A DNA stretch of 64,000 bases from Bigelowiella natans CCMP2755 (taxonomy: Eukaryota; Cercozoa; Chlorarachniophyceae): contig ADNK01000414.1 in NCBI GenBank assembly GCA_000320545.1, positions 7,501-71,500 on the forward strand. Direction: 5' to 3'. The notes beneath the pieces were generated by a model that saw nothing but the letters and a program-made list of their open reading frames with translations, made no database searches and was not told where the DNA came from. The position numbers and the translations under genes were made by a program. Below, piece by piece: positions 34,237-48,700 of the stretch (within the stretch, counting starts at the first letter, position 1; every line of letters starts with the position of its first letter).

Positions 34237-36458
34237 ATGAGGGACAGCGAAGACAGGAAGGATGAACTTTACCAAAAAGCGAGACCGCTTACAAACGGTG
34301 AGTGTATAGATGATAGAGTGCTTTGTTCGTTGAAACTGAAGGACAAACATTGGTTGTTATTAGTGGTCCGTCCCCAGATACGGCAAAAATCCAATTTTTG
34401 GTGGCGATGCTCTCCATGGATAGCCTGGAAGTTTTTAATCGAAATTGGCCTGGTTGTGGTGTCCACAGCTCTGGTAATAGTGATGAGCAGCAACGACTTC
34501 AAGGCGAACAGGGCCTTGATATGGTCGCTGGAAACCATGCTGACTCCTCCCAATCTTCGAGGGGACAGCGGGATGGTGACCTATCTTGCGTCGCCGATGG
34601 TTGTTACCCAAGATGAAGCCATAGGCATTATCAGCAACTTCCACAAGGTGGCACCGCACAAACCATACAGGGAGAGTGAGGGGAGGGAGGAGATGGATGA
34701 TGCAAATAAGTTTGTTTTTGTGTAAATACGGGACAGGTTTACTATGACCTAGGAAACACAACGGTGGACTATTTTAATCATTTCAACGACGAGCAAGGGA
34801 AAATCGAACCACTCAAACTTACAGTCTCACGATATAAAGACCCTTCAAGCGCTGGTGTTGCCATAGAGCGGTATGATCTGCTGCCTTTATCAACCAGTGG
34901 CGGCGAACTTTCTTCTCCCTACGAGAGAATTGGATTCCTGGAAAAACTTTCTTCCTTCGAGCTTAATTTCCGCATCTACCATTGTCAGATCTTATACCGT
35001 CGAATTTGCAAGCAATGGACTGTCAACTACCAGCTATCTCTTAGAGATGTTCCCAACGAAAACAATCTCGGATATGCTTCTCGTGGGTTGTTTGATCTGT
35101 CCTATTCATTTGAGGACGATGACTTATACGGCATTCATCGAACAATAGTGTTGCAACTAGGGTTCTCGTTGCTTATATTGGCGTCGCTCTCCCTTTGCTC
35201 ATTGGTCTTGCCGATTCTCATTAACCTGTATAAGCTTCTTGCACGATGGCGCTCTGAATATCAGCAGAAGTTAAACTGGAACCGCCTCAATCACAGTTGG
35301 TTCGCGTTTGTAAATGGTGGGAGGGGTGGGATGACGAGACGCTCGCATTACAGTTCCGGAGTTGACGGAAGCTGTTGCTCAAATATTTGCAACGGCCTCC
35401 TCTCTTCAACAAGCAGTGCTGTGACCAAGTATGTTTGGAGAACCATCGCAATAGCAAGGGATTCGCTCTTCATTGCCTCTATTTGCACCATTCTCGAGCG
35501 CCGCACGCACTTCGTCACCCCGATTTTCCACGCGAACAACCGTATCTTGGTGCTGGCTATTGGAGTTTTCCTGGGATGGCTCTCGCTGCTGCCACATATC
35601 AAGATTTTCGGTCCGGAATACTTCGCAACGCTTCTGACTCTTCAGCGAGTATTCCCTTTCGTCTCAAAGTTTGTGCTGGGATGTTTGCCTTTATTCTTGG
35701 GGTACATCATTCTCGGTATCTCGATCCTGTCCGTCCACACGCCCAAGTTTCGGGGGATTGGTGATTCACTTATGACTCTCTGGGCGGTTCTCAACGGCGA
35801 CTGGTTGTTTGACAATTTCCAAGATGCCGCGCAATACATGCCAGTGCTGTCACGGATTTTCTTCTACACTTTCATGATCCTGTTTATCATCATTATCTCG
35901 AAGCTTGCTCTCGCCTCGGTTGAGTACATTTTCTTCAAAGCAATGCCCGATGTGTCGGACAGCACCAAGGAGGCTCATCACCTGAAGAGTGGTAAGAGAG
36001 CTACGAATGGAAGACGGCTGCGACCAAAAGGTTCCAAAACAAATCCAGAATTAGTTCTTTTGAACTACATCGTCTCGGCGAGCAACGAACTGCGCACTCG
36101 ATTTGAGCATAGCGTGAGGGAATTTCAAGCCGTAAATCCCCGGTTTGAGTATTTGACAGGCGTATCTTCCAAACATCTCTCATTGGACAGACAGGAGGAG
36201 AAGGAGGGGTGGGGGCAGAAGGAGACTGATTTGCCTGAAGGAAACACGCAAGGCTTTGCTGCACACCAGCTGATCAAGATATTTAGAAATCGTCAACTAG
36301 CCTTCAAGTCGGACGTATTTGCATGGATGAGATCCGAAGCCAAATCTCTGATCAAGACGAAAATGGCAGCGAGAAAAATCGAGCAGACTAGTATCTTCAC
36401 AAAAACGTTATCTGGGAGTTCTCGACGGAAGTTATCAACACCATTGGAGGAAAGCTAG
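34237..36458 (+). CDS. TRPML-like: TRPML/mucolipin-like cation channel (2 exons, 710 aa)
   Basis: TRPML channels are endolysosomal Ca2+/cation channels. Exons are 34237-34647 and 34737-36458, phase 0. Span S1 is KFLIEIGLVVVSTALVIVMS, followed by a long luminal loop of about 190 residues as in the family. S2 is LGFSLLILASLSLCSLVLPI; further spans include ILVLAIGVFLGWLSLLP, LGCLPLFLGYIILGISI and FFYTFMILFIIIISKLALAS. The pore helix and filter are SLMTLWAVLNGDWLFDNF, with the NGD triplet characteristic of TRPML. The cytoplasmic tail after S6 is about 170 residues, longer than the usual 60-70, basic, with no domain I know. The animal luminal-loop cysteine pattern is not obvious. PKD2 is the alternative family, but the NGD filter favours TRPML. 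Confidence 0.85.
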
Positions 36459-37276
36459 TAATGGTATGCTAGTGTGTCTTGCGCACACTGGCGCTAAGCT
36501 CCCTAAACTTGCCCAGGCAGCTATCAATAATCGTCACGATCACCTACATGTGTACTTCCTAATTTGCGTATGCTTTGCTAATCTTGGAAGAAAAATGAAT
36601 TAAATATCGATAGATGAATTTAAGCCTCATAATGTGACAGCAATATGCATTACATGCACTAGAACATGTCTAGATGTACGTACACACAGATACATTGCAT
36701 ATACCTAGATACATTGTGTATATACGATAGCATTTTGAAGTGTCCAGCGCCATGCTACGCATTGACCATCGCATTTATAGGCGCTTGCTAGCTTCTAGAG
36801 TTACGCATGCTATGTCCTAACGCAGGCTAGCGCAGGGCAATGCATCCGAATGTGATATTTGGGCTTTGGGCATTGTACATGCTATATGCATGCATGCAAG
36901 CATCAATAATAGTCATATGTACTAGTATATCGAGCACTGCTAGCTAGCTAGACTGACCACGCGTCGCAAGAAAGCGCATAGCATCGCGACATCTGTACGG
37001 TAAGATGCGCCATTATGTTACCTCGCGTTATTACACAACTAGACAATTTACGAATGCGCTAAAACTAGAAAACGAGTAGCGTGGCACGTACATATCTAGA
37101 TGTACTAACGACACATAGGCTACTTGGGCAATAACGCGCTAATGCTTCCTTTTTGTTGTCATATAGCATTAATAGATTTGATTTTCCCTGCTGAATTACC
37201 ATAGGTAGTAGGCATACATGCATGTGGGGGCTCATTTTAGGATTGCCGCTTCACAACTAATGCGTCGTTGTAACAC
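36459..37276. repeat. Convergent spacer with palindrome island 4
   Basis: 818 bases between the TRPML-like stop and the stop of the giant Ig-like gene. CTAGCTAGCTAG (36940-36951), ATGTCTAGATGT-like elements (about 36664-36677), GCATGCATGC and CTAGATAC repeats fill the middle part. The exact 12-mer shared by the other islands was not seen here. No coding signal. Confidence 0.6.
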
Positions 37277-39410
37277 TCAGTCAGAACCACCTTCCTTCCG
37301 CATCAAAAGACGCTCTCTTACGCGCTGAACAGCTGTTTCCAGCATCACCGCATCAGAGAACTCGTTCAGAGCCTCTTGGACCGCTTCTTGAAGGATATCC
37401 TTCGTAACGAACTTTTCGCTATGTCTGCCCTTGCTGTCCTTTGTATACTTGCTATCGACGTTATCGTCGACCTCGTTGTTGACTCCGCTAAGAATCTTTG
37501 GCTCGAAAGAAGGCATTCCCCGCTTGATGGCGGGGCTTGACTCGTTGATGGCGGCGTCGCTGTTGTTGTTTTCTTCCTGTCCTTCTTGTTCTTCTTCCTC
37601 TTGTTCTTCTTCTGAGCCCGACCCTAGAATAAGGGGGGACATGCCTTCGTGCATCGTTTGCTCCTTTTCGAAAGTCCCCGACACATCGATCACCTCTGCC
37701 CCTATCAAGTCTGACTTCAGCTTTACTCTTCCGATCACAAGCGACATGCGCGTCCCTGTGCTCTGGGCAGCTGTATCCACGCTGGTACGACCGCTGGTTC
37801 TGGAACTGGAGGATTCTGCTTCCTCCTCTCTAAGCGGCAATGGAAGCGAAGCTTTTGTCGGAATAGGCATGGGGAATGGCCTCCGAGAATGAAGCGGCGA
37901 GTTCTGTGAAGGAGTACCGGCGCTATTATTCTTTCCATCTACGGCGGCAACCTTGGTGGAAGACGAGGGAGTGCCGTCGCTTCGCTGGCGGTGGTGGCGG
38001 CCATAAAACAGAAGAGGCGCGGAAGTTGACCTGGGAACTCCCCCTTTTTCCCTCCGCTCGAGGGATCGAAGCAACCTCCTCTGCCTTCTTAACGTTTTGA
38101 CACCATGGGAAAGCTCCCTCCACGTCACGCCAGGCTTAAGCGTCACACGGACCCTCAGGTCTGACCTCGATTGTGGCACGAGTACCAGCGAAGAGAGGGG
38201 GGCATGCTCGTGACGGAGTGCAACGGTCATCGACACGTAGCTTGCCAGAGGTGGAAGCACACTGAACTCAAGCTTCAGTTCCAGCGTCCGATCATCGCTG
38301 GTATTTCTCATTGAGAACCACTCTTCCACGTGCGGTAGGTGCTGTTGGTGGTGGTGGCGATGGAGGTGGCGACGGCGATGATGGCTCCGCCCCCCCCGCC
38401 CTCCGTTTCCTCCCCCTCCTCCTGCTGCGTCTATTGTGTCCAATGCGGCAATTTCCATGCTACTAACAGTTCTCTTTCCCCCCTTCCCCTCCCCTACTAT
38501 CACTTCTGTAGCCGAGCTACCTCCTCTGCCATTGTTATTGTTGTTGCTGCTGCTGCTACTGGGGATTTCGAGGGGGGGTAGAACCAATCGCCTCTCCGCC
38601 TTCTTGGGAGCGATGGCTTTGCTGCTGTTGTGGGTGGTGGTAGTGCTGCCGTGGTGGGAAAGAAGCTGCTTTCTCCCTTCGTGACGACTGACCGGCAGAG
38701 AGGGAGGAATTTCAGCATAACCACCGCCGGATAGTGGTGTAGTTGTCGCAGGATGGGGCAGAATCGAGAGCATGTTGTCCTTCCCTAGAAGAAGGAGCTG
38801 ATGCTGCTGTTGCGTGGGATGTGATGATAGGGTACTGTCCTTCATGGATGCAGCACCAGGCGATGGTACATTCCCTCGAGATGTACCAGTTCCATTTCTT
38901 TCAGCGGCCGTTGCTCCAACAGCCTCTGCTGCTACAGATTTTGCTACAACCTCACTCTTGGCCTTGGTTAAAGCAGCAGCAGCAGCAGCACCGTCGTACT
39001 CCCTCAAACGCCCTAAAGCTCTCTTAAACCGGAGGATGATATCCTCCTTCTTGTCATGGTCGGAATTTGTGCTCCCTTTCTCCATCCTCCCTCCCTTCGG
39101 ATTGGCGACGGGGCCTTGGCCGAGGGAGAGGGAACGACTCAGTAGCGACGGTGTGAGTGATGATGATGAATATGATGGTGGCCGTCGGACGCCCAATACG
39201 AAGACACCTGAGGATGGCTCACCTTCTGCATCCCTATATGATGATGATGATGATGATGATAATAATAATGATAATGATGATGATGATAATGCCCCTTTGG
39301 CCCCCCCGTCAGCAGCGTTTCTTCGATGCTCCTCGACTGCTCGAACTGCAGCTGATGGACTTTCTCCCGTTACCATTTTGCCTGCTGGGGCCACAGACAA
39401 CGAGTCATCC

Positions 39411-39441
<31 letters not shown>

Positions 39442-39480
39442 CTGCACATCAAGATAGGAAGAAGACACACAAACGGCATA

Positions 39481-39517
<37 letters not shown>

Positions 39518-40211
39518 GATATACCTCTTTCCGCTGCTGCCATGTCCTTGATGCTCACAGGGGGGGCCGAGGGCATCAGCGGAGGTGTGTGGGGAGGGAA
39601 TGTTGTCTGAAGGCGAGAGAAAGACAACGCATAGTGCGAAGAATGCCCCGTGATTAAGATGTCATGCACATCGAAGACTGGGTTATTGACGTTGGTAAAC
39701 GTTATCGTGTAGCTGAAGCTTCCCACATTCATCTTTTGAGATGAGATCAGGAGATAGGCCACACAGTTGTTCCCTTGAGTGTCTTTATGTTCCTTTTCAC
39801 CGGTCTTTCCACCCACGGCATCGTTGCTAACATTACGCTGACGACACCGTATTCCAGGAGGGTTCGTCACAATGAGTATGTGAGCGGAGGAGGGGGAGGA
39901 GGAGGAAGAAGAAGAGGGGGAGGAGGAGGAGGGAGGAAACGAGCCGGAATGGCGGCCGGTCATCCTATTCTTCATGATTGAAGCAGCAGAATGATGAGCA
40001 CCAACAGCATCCGTGGGGAAGGGATCCCCTCGAGGAGCGACAACACCGCCACCGCTCCTCTGCTCATTTCTGCCTTTGTCTGCGCCCATCATTGCAACAC
40101 CCCGCTTGCCGTCTTTCTTTTTCTTCTCCTCTTCGGATATTAACGACGACGGCGATGATGACGACTTCATCGGCAAGGTCCCAGGTATGTAACGGAACTG
40201 ACGAGATGAGA

Positions 40212-40244
<33 letters not shown>

Positions 40245-43200
40245 TACTAGTAGTCGTCTTTGGCGGGATTGCTTCTATTGTTGACGATGCCCGTGGTGGT
40301 GATGAGCCATCTAGCTTTGTCGTCTCTCCATCTCGATGTCCTCTGCCTCCTTGCTGAGCAGCATCCTTCCCTTCGAGTGTTCCGTAGAGCGAAAATGCGG
40401 TTGGAACCGACTCCCTTTTGACGCGGAAGGTAGCAGGCACACATGACAGATTCACCATCTCGATGGGAATGACCTTATCTTGCCACCCATCGCAGTATCC
40501 GATTCTGCCAAGGTCATACCGGGTGAACTTCGGCCTCGATCGTGACAAGCAGGCGTGCCCAGATACTACCACCACCCCGCTGGTTTGGATCTCAGAGAAC
40601 CTCGAATCTGTCATCATCTCGCTGCTGCCGAATGTCGGTGATAGTGACGAAGGCGACGATGATGATGATGATGACGACGACGACGACGATGTTCCCAGGT
40701 GCGGAATAGAAGAAGCTCTCTCGAACAGCACCCAATAGTGAAAGGGGAGACGTGATCCACTCATCAAAGCCTCCTGCTCTTTCTCCATTTTGCCGTACTT
40801 TCGTGAGAATTTCACAGTAATTATAGCCACCCGTTTCCCGCCGGGTGGCAGGGAAATGGCTTCTCCACAGAGACGCACATCGCCGAACTTCCTCACGTTC
40901 AGTTTGTGTTCTGCCGTTCTTGACTGGCTGCGAGGAGGATGATGAGCCGTCGCATGATTTTCTTCTTTGCTGCGTGTCTGCCCTACTTCTTCTTCTTCTT
41001 CTTCTTCTTCTTCCCATGTGACAAATACCTCAATAGCACCATCACCATCACCACCACCACCACTACTACTACTACTACTACGTTTTCTTCCGCCATTACT
41101 ACTGTCGTCATTCTTCGTCTTCTCTTCCTCGTTTTCGTTCCCCTTTCCTCCTCCTCCCCACTCCTCCTCTTCCTCAACCCGAGCCAGTACCTCTTGCTCG
41201 TTATTCCATGTCCATAGCAAGGGCCGCAAACACAATGCTTCCCGAGTCGTGTTCTCGACGATTATGCGTTTTGTAGACGGCTGAACCGCCTCTACGTGGA
41301 GTCTAGAAGAGGAGGAGGAGGAGGAGGAGGAGGGAAGGCCAGATTGAAGATGCCATTCATCTGGGTGGTCAAGACCATAGTAGCTGCTTCCTTTTCGTTC
41401 CTCACGATCGACCTCAAGAGCAACATCACCATCATCGTCGTCGTCGTCATCTTCTTCATCACCATCATCATCGTCATCGTCTTCTTGCGGCTTCGAACCG
41501 TTGAGACGACGAGTCTTCCTCCTCCTCCTATTTCCTACTATCCTCCTCCTTACAACGAACCTCTTTGTGAAGGTGGAGCTATTTGACTCTTCCTTCTCCT
41601 TGATCGTTCTCGCACACCCCAAAGCATTCTGCAGGACTGGTTTTAGGCGTTTCGTGAAAATACACACTACGTCGTCGTCGTTGCTGTTGTTGCTGTTGTT
41701 GTTGTTGTTGTTGTTATTGTTGTCTCTATTCGGACTTTCCTCCTCGTCGTTTTCTTCCTCTTCTTCTTCCTCGTCCTCATCTTCCTCATCAGTTGCGTCA
41801 TAGCCATTATTGACGACATTCTTGGCAGCGGTAGGGTGCTCTACGCCTTCGTCGCTGGTCTTTTCATCATGACCATCACCATTATCATCGCCATTCTCGT
41901 CTTCCTTGCGGTGGTGGCGCTTGTTCTTCAGAGAATTGTGCAAAGTCCGCGGTTTTGCTCCCATTGCATTTGCGCTGATAGCTTTTTCAGCCTCTTCTGA
42001 TTTCTGCCCACTTCCGGGATCTCTCAACGACGCCTTCGTTATGGTCTCCCCCCCCTTCCCTTTTATTCTCTCCTTCCTTGGTTCGTATGGAGATGCCATC
42101 ACGTGAATATCACCCAAATAGACATCACAACGTGACGCTGTAGAATGAGATTCTCCGCCTTTACGAATGTCGTCGCTAGCATTACCACCACAACCGCCGC
42201 ACGAAGAAGACGACGATGACGTCCACGCCAGAGGTAGCGTTCTGTGGAAAGCAATCGTTCCAGGATTCACAAGCGCGGTCAGGTGCAACACAAATGGTGA
42301 GGTGAGAGTTGTCGTATTCCAGATCTGGATTGTAGCATGAAAGACACCCATCTTCCTCACGGTCACTTCTACAGGCATTACTATCCTGCTGCTGTTTGGC
42401 TTTTCCCTGTAGCTGCTGACACTGGTGGCGGCAGCGTATTGGGAGGAACTAAGTTTCTCATCATCTTCCACCAAGACGTCACCGCCATTTGACAATTCAC
42501 CGCCGCTATTACTACAACCACTGATGCGAGACGTGAAAGGCGCTAGAAGGCCCTCAGCTTGACCCATTCGAATGGCTGACGGCTGTGAAGGCGTGCATCG
42601 GTAGGACAACGGCAATCCCTTCGTCATGTTTGAAACTTCTAGCGAGAAGCGGAATTTGGCCACATCTCCAAGGTACGCTTTGTAACCGAGATGGATTCTC
42701 TTTTCTTGCTGCCTTTGCTGCTGCCGGTGCGTTTCTTCGTTAAGATTCTTTGAGTTTGCAGTCAGAGAACCACTTATTCTTCTTCCATCTGTACCCCGCC
42801 GGTGTGTTGCACTTGTTCTTTGCTGCTGCTGCTGCTGCTGGGACCATGGATTACTTGGCTGAGTGAAAATCACTTCCTGTCCTTTCTCTTCTCCCTCCCC
42901 CCCCACATCGCTTCCGGGCAACGATACGTGGCATTGTAGCCGAGAGTATGCTACCCTCCCCACGAGCTTAACAGTGTGCGCGGATAGTAGCATCACACAG
43001 GCATTCTCTGCTCCTCCACTCTTTCCCCCCTCCATTCTGCTCTTCTTCGCAACAGGAACAGTGATTGTTTCCGGGAAGGAGCTGTTTCGCGTGGCCAAGG
43101 CAAGAACGTCGTTAGGAGACTCTTCGACTATCTCAAACCGAATGCCCACGGAGAACTCACGGTAATCTCCTCGCTTTGCCTCTGCTGCCGACAACTGTGG

Positions 43201-45650
43201 CCTCAGCCTAACGAAGACGGCATTATTGGGGGATTCTGCCGTGAGGACGAGCTTCGATGGTCGCAGCGGCTTGCAGCACAGAGGGTCAAGGAACAGCTCC
43301 ACTTGCGAGGAGAGTGTGGTTCTTACGCGGACAACTACGGGTTTCTCGTCCGTCTCCGCCCGCCGGCTCCTTATAGGGATCCGTACCACTTTCATCTCTT
43401 CCTCAACTAGCGAGAAGGCCACACTTCCGACGTCAATTACCCCGTGGCTGGGAACCCCAGGAAATGCGAGGTACTTTGGCCAATCGAGCTCCGCCTTCAC
43501 CATCAACTTATAGTACAATCCGGAGGAGAGCAACCGTGGCCAAGCTTGCTGCTTGAGTCGCGGTCCTCCTCCTCCTCCTCCTCCTTTGCCGATTGAAGAC
43601 GACGACACAGGAAGGACGCTGGTACACACCAGATAGCATGGCACTGAAATAGCTGCTGGAGTGCCAGGGATCTTACGGAACTTGATATGTAGTGATGGGT
43701 GGTAGTTGTTGTTGTTGCTTCCTCGTGTATCATCTCCTTCTTTCTCTATTTTATGATCGCCTCCCTCTCCCCTTCCTCCTAATTCCTTCCTCGCCATCTT
43801 TATGGACGCGAATGCCTGGACAGAATTTCCTTGTGGTACGACGAAGACTGATAGATGATGATTGTCAGCATCGGCAGCAGCAGTAAACTTACAGAAGGGT
43901 GAATGCCTAAGCTGTGGGAGTGGTGCGTAGGTCTCGAAACAACCGTTGAAATCTGTTGTAATGCAGCCCAAATTTATAGTGGAAGAATGCCTTTGCTGTT
44001 GATGATCACAAGCCACATTATTTTCGAGCCTCCCACTTAACGCAACAGTCGTTGCTGCTGCATCGTTTAAGAGTAATCTGCACTCGTGTGAAGAAGACCT
44101 TACTACTCGAAATAGCATGGCTGGCTGCTGCTGCTGTGGTTGAGCAGTATGCTGTTCTCCTCCTCCTCCTCCTCCCATCGCTGATTCCTCCCCTCCTTCG
44201 TCCACAGTCATGATCAAATAGCCAATGACATTGGCTGCTGCTGTTGCTGTTCCTGCAAACTTTGTTTTCTTCTCTGCCTTCAACCGATTTTGTAGCATCC
44301 ATTGCTGCTGCCGCTGTAATGCAGAGCTGTTGTTACCGCCGCTGCTGTTATTGTTGTTGTTATCTGGCCTCAGGTGACAGAAAACCCTTCTGACCGAGTT
44401 TCCACGAAGTTTGACTGTGATACTGTTTGCCGTCCATCTGAGTGTTTTCTCCACCAGAAACCACATGGAAGAATCCGGCGATGATGCTGTCGATGATGCC
44501 TTTGGCGGTGATTGGGACGGCGATGGCGATGGCGATGGCGGCACGATTTCTCCCTCTTGCGGAGATGAGGGAGCGGAGCCGGGTAGAAATGCTGGGGTTC
44601 CTGGCGTCAAGGGAGGCTGCTGCTTTTGCTGTTGTTGTACCTGGTCTTGGTCCTGCTGCTGCTGCCGCATATTTATAGTCGGCGCTGCGTGAACGAAGTT
44701 AACGGTGACAGCTAGCGAACGCGACATCGTAGAGCGTACCAAAAATTCAGCATGCAACATTCCTTCATCCCCTGCTTCCAGAGGAGCGTACTGATGCTGC
44801 TGCTGCTGGTGGTGGAGGTGGTTGGAAGGGGCTTGATGTTGGGGCGGTGGTGCAGCAGTAGTAAAGAGGAGTTGTTTGATGATAGCACCAGCATCATCCC
44901 TATTATCGACGGGGATCATTACTATATCTTGGATGGCCGTAGAAGCCTTTGGAGATGACGGAAGAAGAAAAGAAGAAAGGTGCTGATGCTCTTGCTTTTG
45001 CTTCAACTCCGGTTGTTGTTGTTGTTGTTGTTGTTGTTGCAAAGATCCCGCTGGCGTATTATTGACATGTCCATCAGAAGCATCCGTCCCCCCCCCCACC
45101 ATCATCATCGCATAGGGTTTCTTAGCAGTAGAATGGCGATGCAGGTGGTTCTGCTGTTGGTGCTGCTGCTGCTGATGATAGCGTGTCGAGGATGACGGGG
45201 AGAACCGCACCGGTATGGACACCATCACGGGACTGCTTTTCGGCCTGAGCGAGGCAACCGAAGAGAGAGCGATCGTCATGTTGCTAGAGGTACTGGATTT
45301 GAAATAGTTTGGAGAAGGAGGAGGAGGAGAAGGTGTCGTAGCCATTCCTTGCCCGTTCTAGCAGAGAGCACCACGGAAAAGCAAGGATAGCAAACAAACA
45401 GAACGCACAGCAAATTAAAATCAGATATAGCCCCGACATTCCAACCACTCTGGAAAAACAGAATACGATTCTCTACATCTATGGCCGCGAGAAGCCGCTG
45501 TGGCGGAATTATAATAATCGGCCACGTGTTGAAAATTTTATAGGGATATCATCATCTACAAATGTAGTCACTTAACCACAAAATAAAATGACTTCTTTCT
45601 GCCTCCGGTGGGTGGAGAAACCACATCAACCCGCACATAAAACTGTATGC

Positions 45651-45718
<68 letters not shown>

Positions 45719-48700
45719 CACATACATCTTCAAAGAGGCTCGGGTTGTATTCATCCATTGTCAGCTCCGTAGGTTCGCTGTGAAATGAGGAGACTGGCGA
45801 TAACGACGGTGCTATTCCTGCAGGAGGGGGAGTGGTGGAGGTGGGTGGGGAGGGGGGACTCGGTACGCTTCTGCTTAAATGGCGGTTCTGGGAATGAAAG
45901 TGGTTGATGCCCTTTGACAAAGCACTTGGGATTATTCTTTTCTTTTCTCCGCCGCCTCCGCCGCTAGAAATATCGACCTGTAGCACGCTTCCTCGTACAG
46001 GCAGTTTTTGGGGGGAGGGCGCGATGATTTGCAATGGCAGTGCTTTTGAGGAAAGCGACGAAACATCCTTGAGAAAGTCACGTACAATGCCATGGGCTTG
46101 TGAGTTGCTAGATGGGAACGATGAAAGAGGCGGAGGCGGAGGCGGAGGCGGCGGCGGCGGCGGCACGTCCATCTCCCCCTCCTCCTCCGGTTGTGAGGGT
46201 AAATGATGATGGTAACGATGATGGTAGTGCTGGTGGTTATGAGTATGCTGCTGCGGGGAACGACGATGGTGAATGTTATAACTAAATGAATCACTATCTG
46301 CAGAAACTGGGGAGTTTTGGGACGAAGTTTCGTAGGTTGAGGCGGCGGAAGAATTTGGTCTGCTCTTCTGCGGTATCACAATACGCAGGCTATTCTTTGC
46401 CCCCCCATCCAGAGATTCGCCGCCGTTTGGGCCCGTAATTTTTTTGGTGTTGCTGGTGCTGCTGGTGCTGCTGGTGCTACCGCGCCGCTTTACAAATTTC
46501 GTCAACATGCTAGTACTACTACTGCTACAAGTACTACTGCTACCAGCTGCTGTTGTAGTGGGGGGTGGCACTCGAACACAATACTTAATCTCCTTAGCGG
46601 CATCAAGATTTTTCTCCTCATGGACTATCATGAGCCCTTCATAGGTCCTCATCACCAAACTTTGATCTGTGTGCCGCTGTCCCTCCATCATAAGCTTACG
46701 GATGTTTGATGACGAGAAGGAGGAGGTCAGCGCAGAGTGAGCGGGCGGGTAGATGGGAGAAGACTTTGCTGATGATGGAGAGGATGGTAACGACGATATA
46801 ATCTGATGTAGCTCAACATAGGCCTCGATCACTTGGATTGCGCTCGGGGGAAGCGTGAAGGAGATCTTATTCTCGTATATGTTCTTGTCACCGTTCTGAT
46901 CTTTCTTCTTCGTCTTCTTCTTCTTCTTGTTGTTGTTGTTCTTCTTCTTTGACTGTTGCTGGTTGTTACTTGCTGGTGCTGCTATCCCTGCAGTACCAGG
47001 CTCGGCACCAGCCGCTGCGATGATGCCGCCATCGTCGTTATTCCCCTCGCTTATTCCGCTACGAAGAACCCTGCCTTCCTCCGCCTCCTGTGCAGCCAAT
47101 TCAAGGAGGCGTTTTTCAATCTTCTTCACCTTCTCTTTTTTCCGTTTTCGCAGAGCGACTCGAAGCTTGAGCTGCAGCTTCTCTATTTCTTCTTCCCTCA
47201 GCATGGTCTCATGCGCGGAGGCTGTCAGGTGCTTCTGGCCCATCCTGAAGAAAACTCTTGCCCGAACATGCTGATTTGGAGGATGCGGCGAATTTGATAT
47301 ATTGTCTACTTCTCGGTTGTGCTTCTTCTTCTTCGCTTCCTCCTCCCACCCCCCAAACATACTGCCACCACCAGAAATGCTTCTCTCTTCCTCGTCCTCC
47401 CCCCCCTTTTTCAATCTAGCTCCACCGCCCCCCCGACGATGCTGAGGGTGGGGTTGCTGCTGCAGCTCCGAAGAGACCATTTTCAGACGATTCTCGCGGC
47501 CGATGATAACGAACCGCCTTTCTCGGTTTGTCACGTTTTTCACCAAGATTCTCTGAACGTTGCTGCGGCTCTCTATGCAGCACTTGCCGAAATCGAGCCT
47601 GAGCCGCTGTATCCAGAAGTTCTCCCTCTCCTTCACACTCGCTTTCACGTTGAGGATAGCACTCCCGCACTCGGGATTCAGGATGTTGACGAAGCGGATG
47701 GTCTCCCGGAACTTTCCGGGAAAACTGGGCGAAAACTCGAACGGAACTTCACACTCTGCCATTGGATTCAAAATGCCGCCCACACTCAGGGCGTTGGGAA
47801 ACTTGACATCTGAAGAAGATATCGACCCTGACTTTTCTATGCGGAAGAGAAGTGGGCTGTCGCAGGGGTTCTGCAGCTGCAGCTTGCGTTTGCGTACACC
47901 TGCGCCGATGCCTTGAATCTCTCCAAAATGAAGGTTGGTTTGGGAGAGCGTGGCGATGGAACGGCAAACTTTCGTCTGGAGCGGGATCATCAGCACCGGA
48001 GCGTCACCACGGTGATAATAATTCTCCAATCGACGCTGAATGCTGTCTCTCTTGTTCGGGGGCAGAGGTGGGAGTTGTTGTTGTTGTTGTTGGTACTCTT
48101 TCTTGTTGGAAATGTAAGGCTTATGCTTCTCTTGCTGCTCTGTTAGGCTTTTCTCCGTCGGTCTTTCGACTACTACTGCTAGATTTCTCCGCAATGGCTG
48201 AACCAAGGAGGACGAGGAGGAGGAGGAGGAGGAGGAAGATGATTCTGCTGATGCAGATGCTGATGGCAATGATGATGATGGTGACGAGGGCAGTCCATGC
48301 TGCAGAGAAGGGTGTGCATGCGACGTTGGTGGGGAAGATGTTGAACCAGCAGTAGCTGGAGAAGTACCAATAAGTAATCCATTGCTGCTGCTGCTGCTGC
48401 TGCTGTTGCTGTCGGTAGCGTTCATTCTCGCTGATGAAGCTTTGTTGACAGCTGCTACACCCATCATATTCTTCTTCTTCTTCCTCCTCCTCCTCCTCTC
48501 ATCTTTCGCATCATCATCATCATCATCATCGTCACCACCACCACCACCACCCAACGCCTGGCTGGTCTCCATCAGTTGATGATCCAAAGAGGTATCACCG
48601 TCCCTCGCACTGAGAAGGAGGCTTTTGAGCAGGGATTTATCATAATCAACCATGCGGATGGATATCGAGCCTTTCGCATTCCTGAAACGCCGGCTGATCC

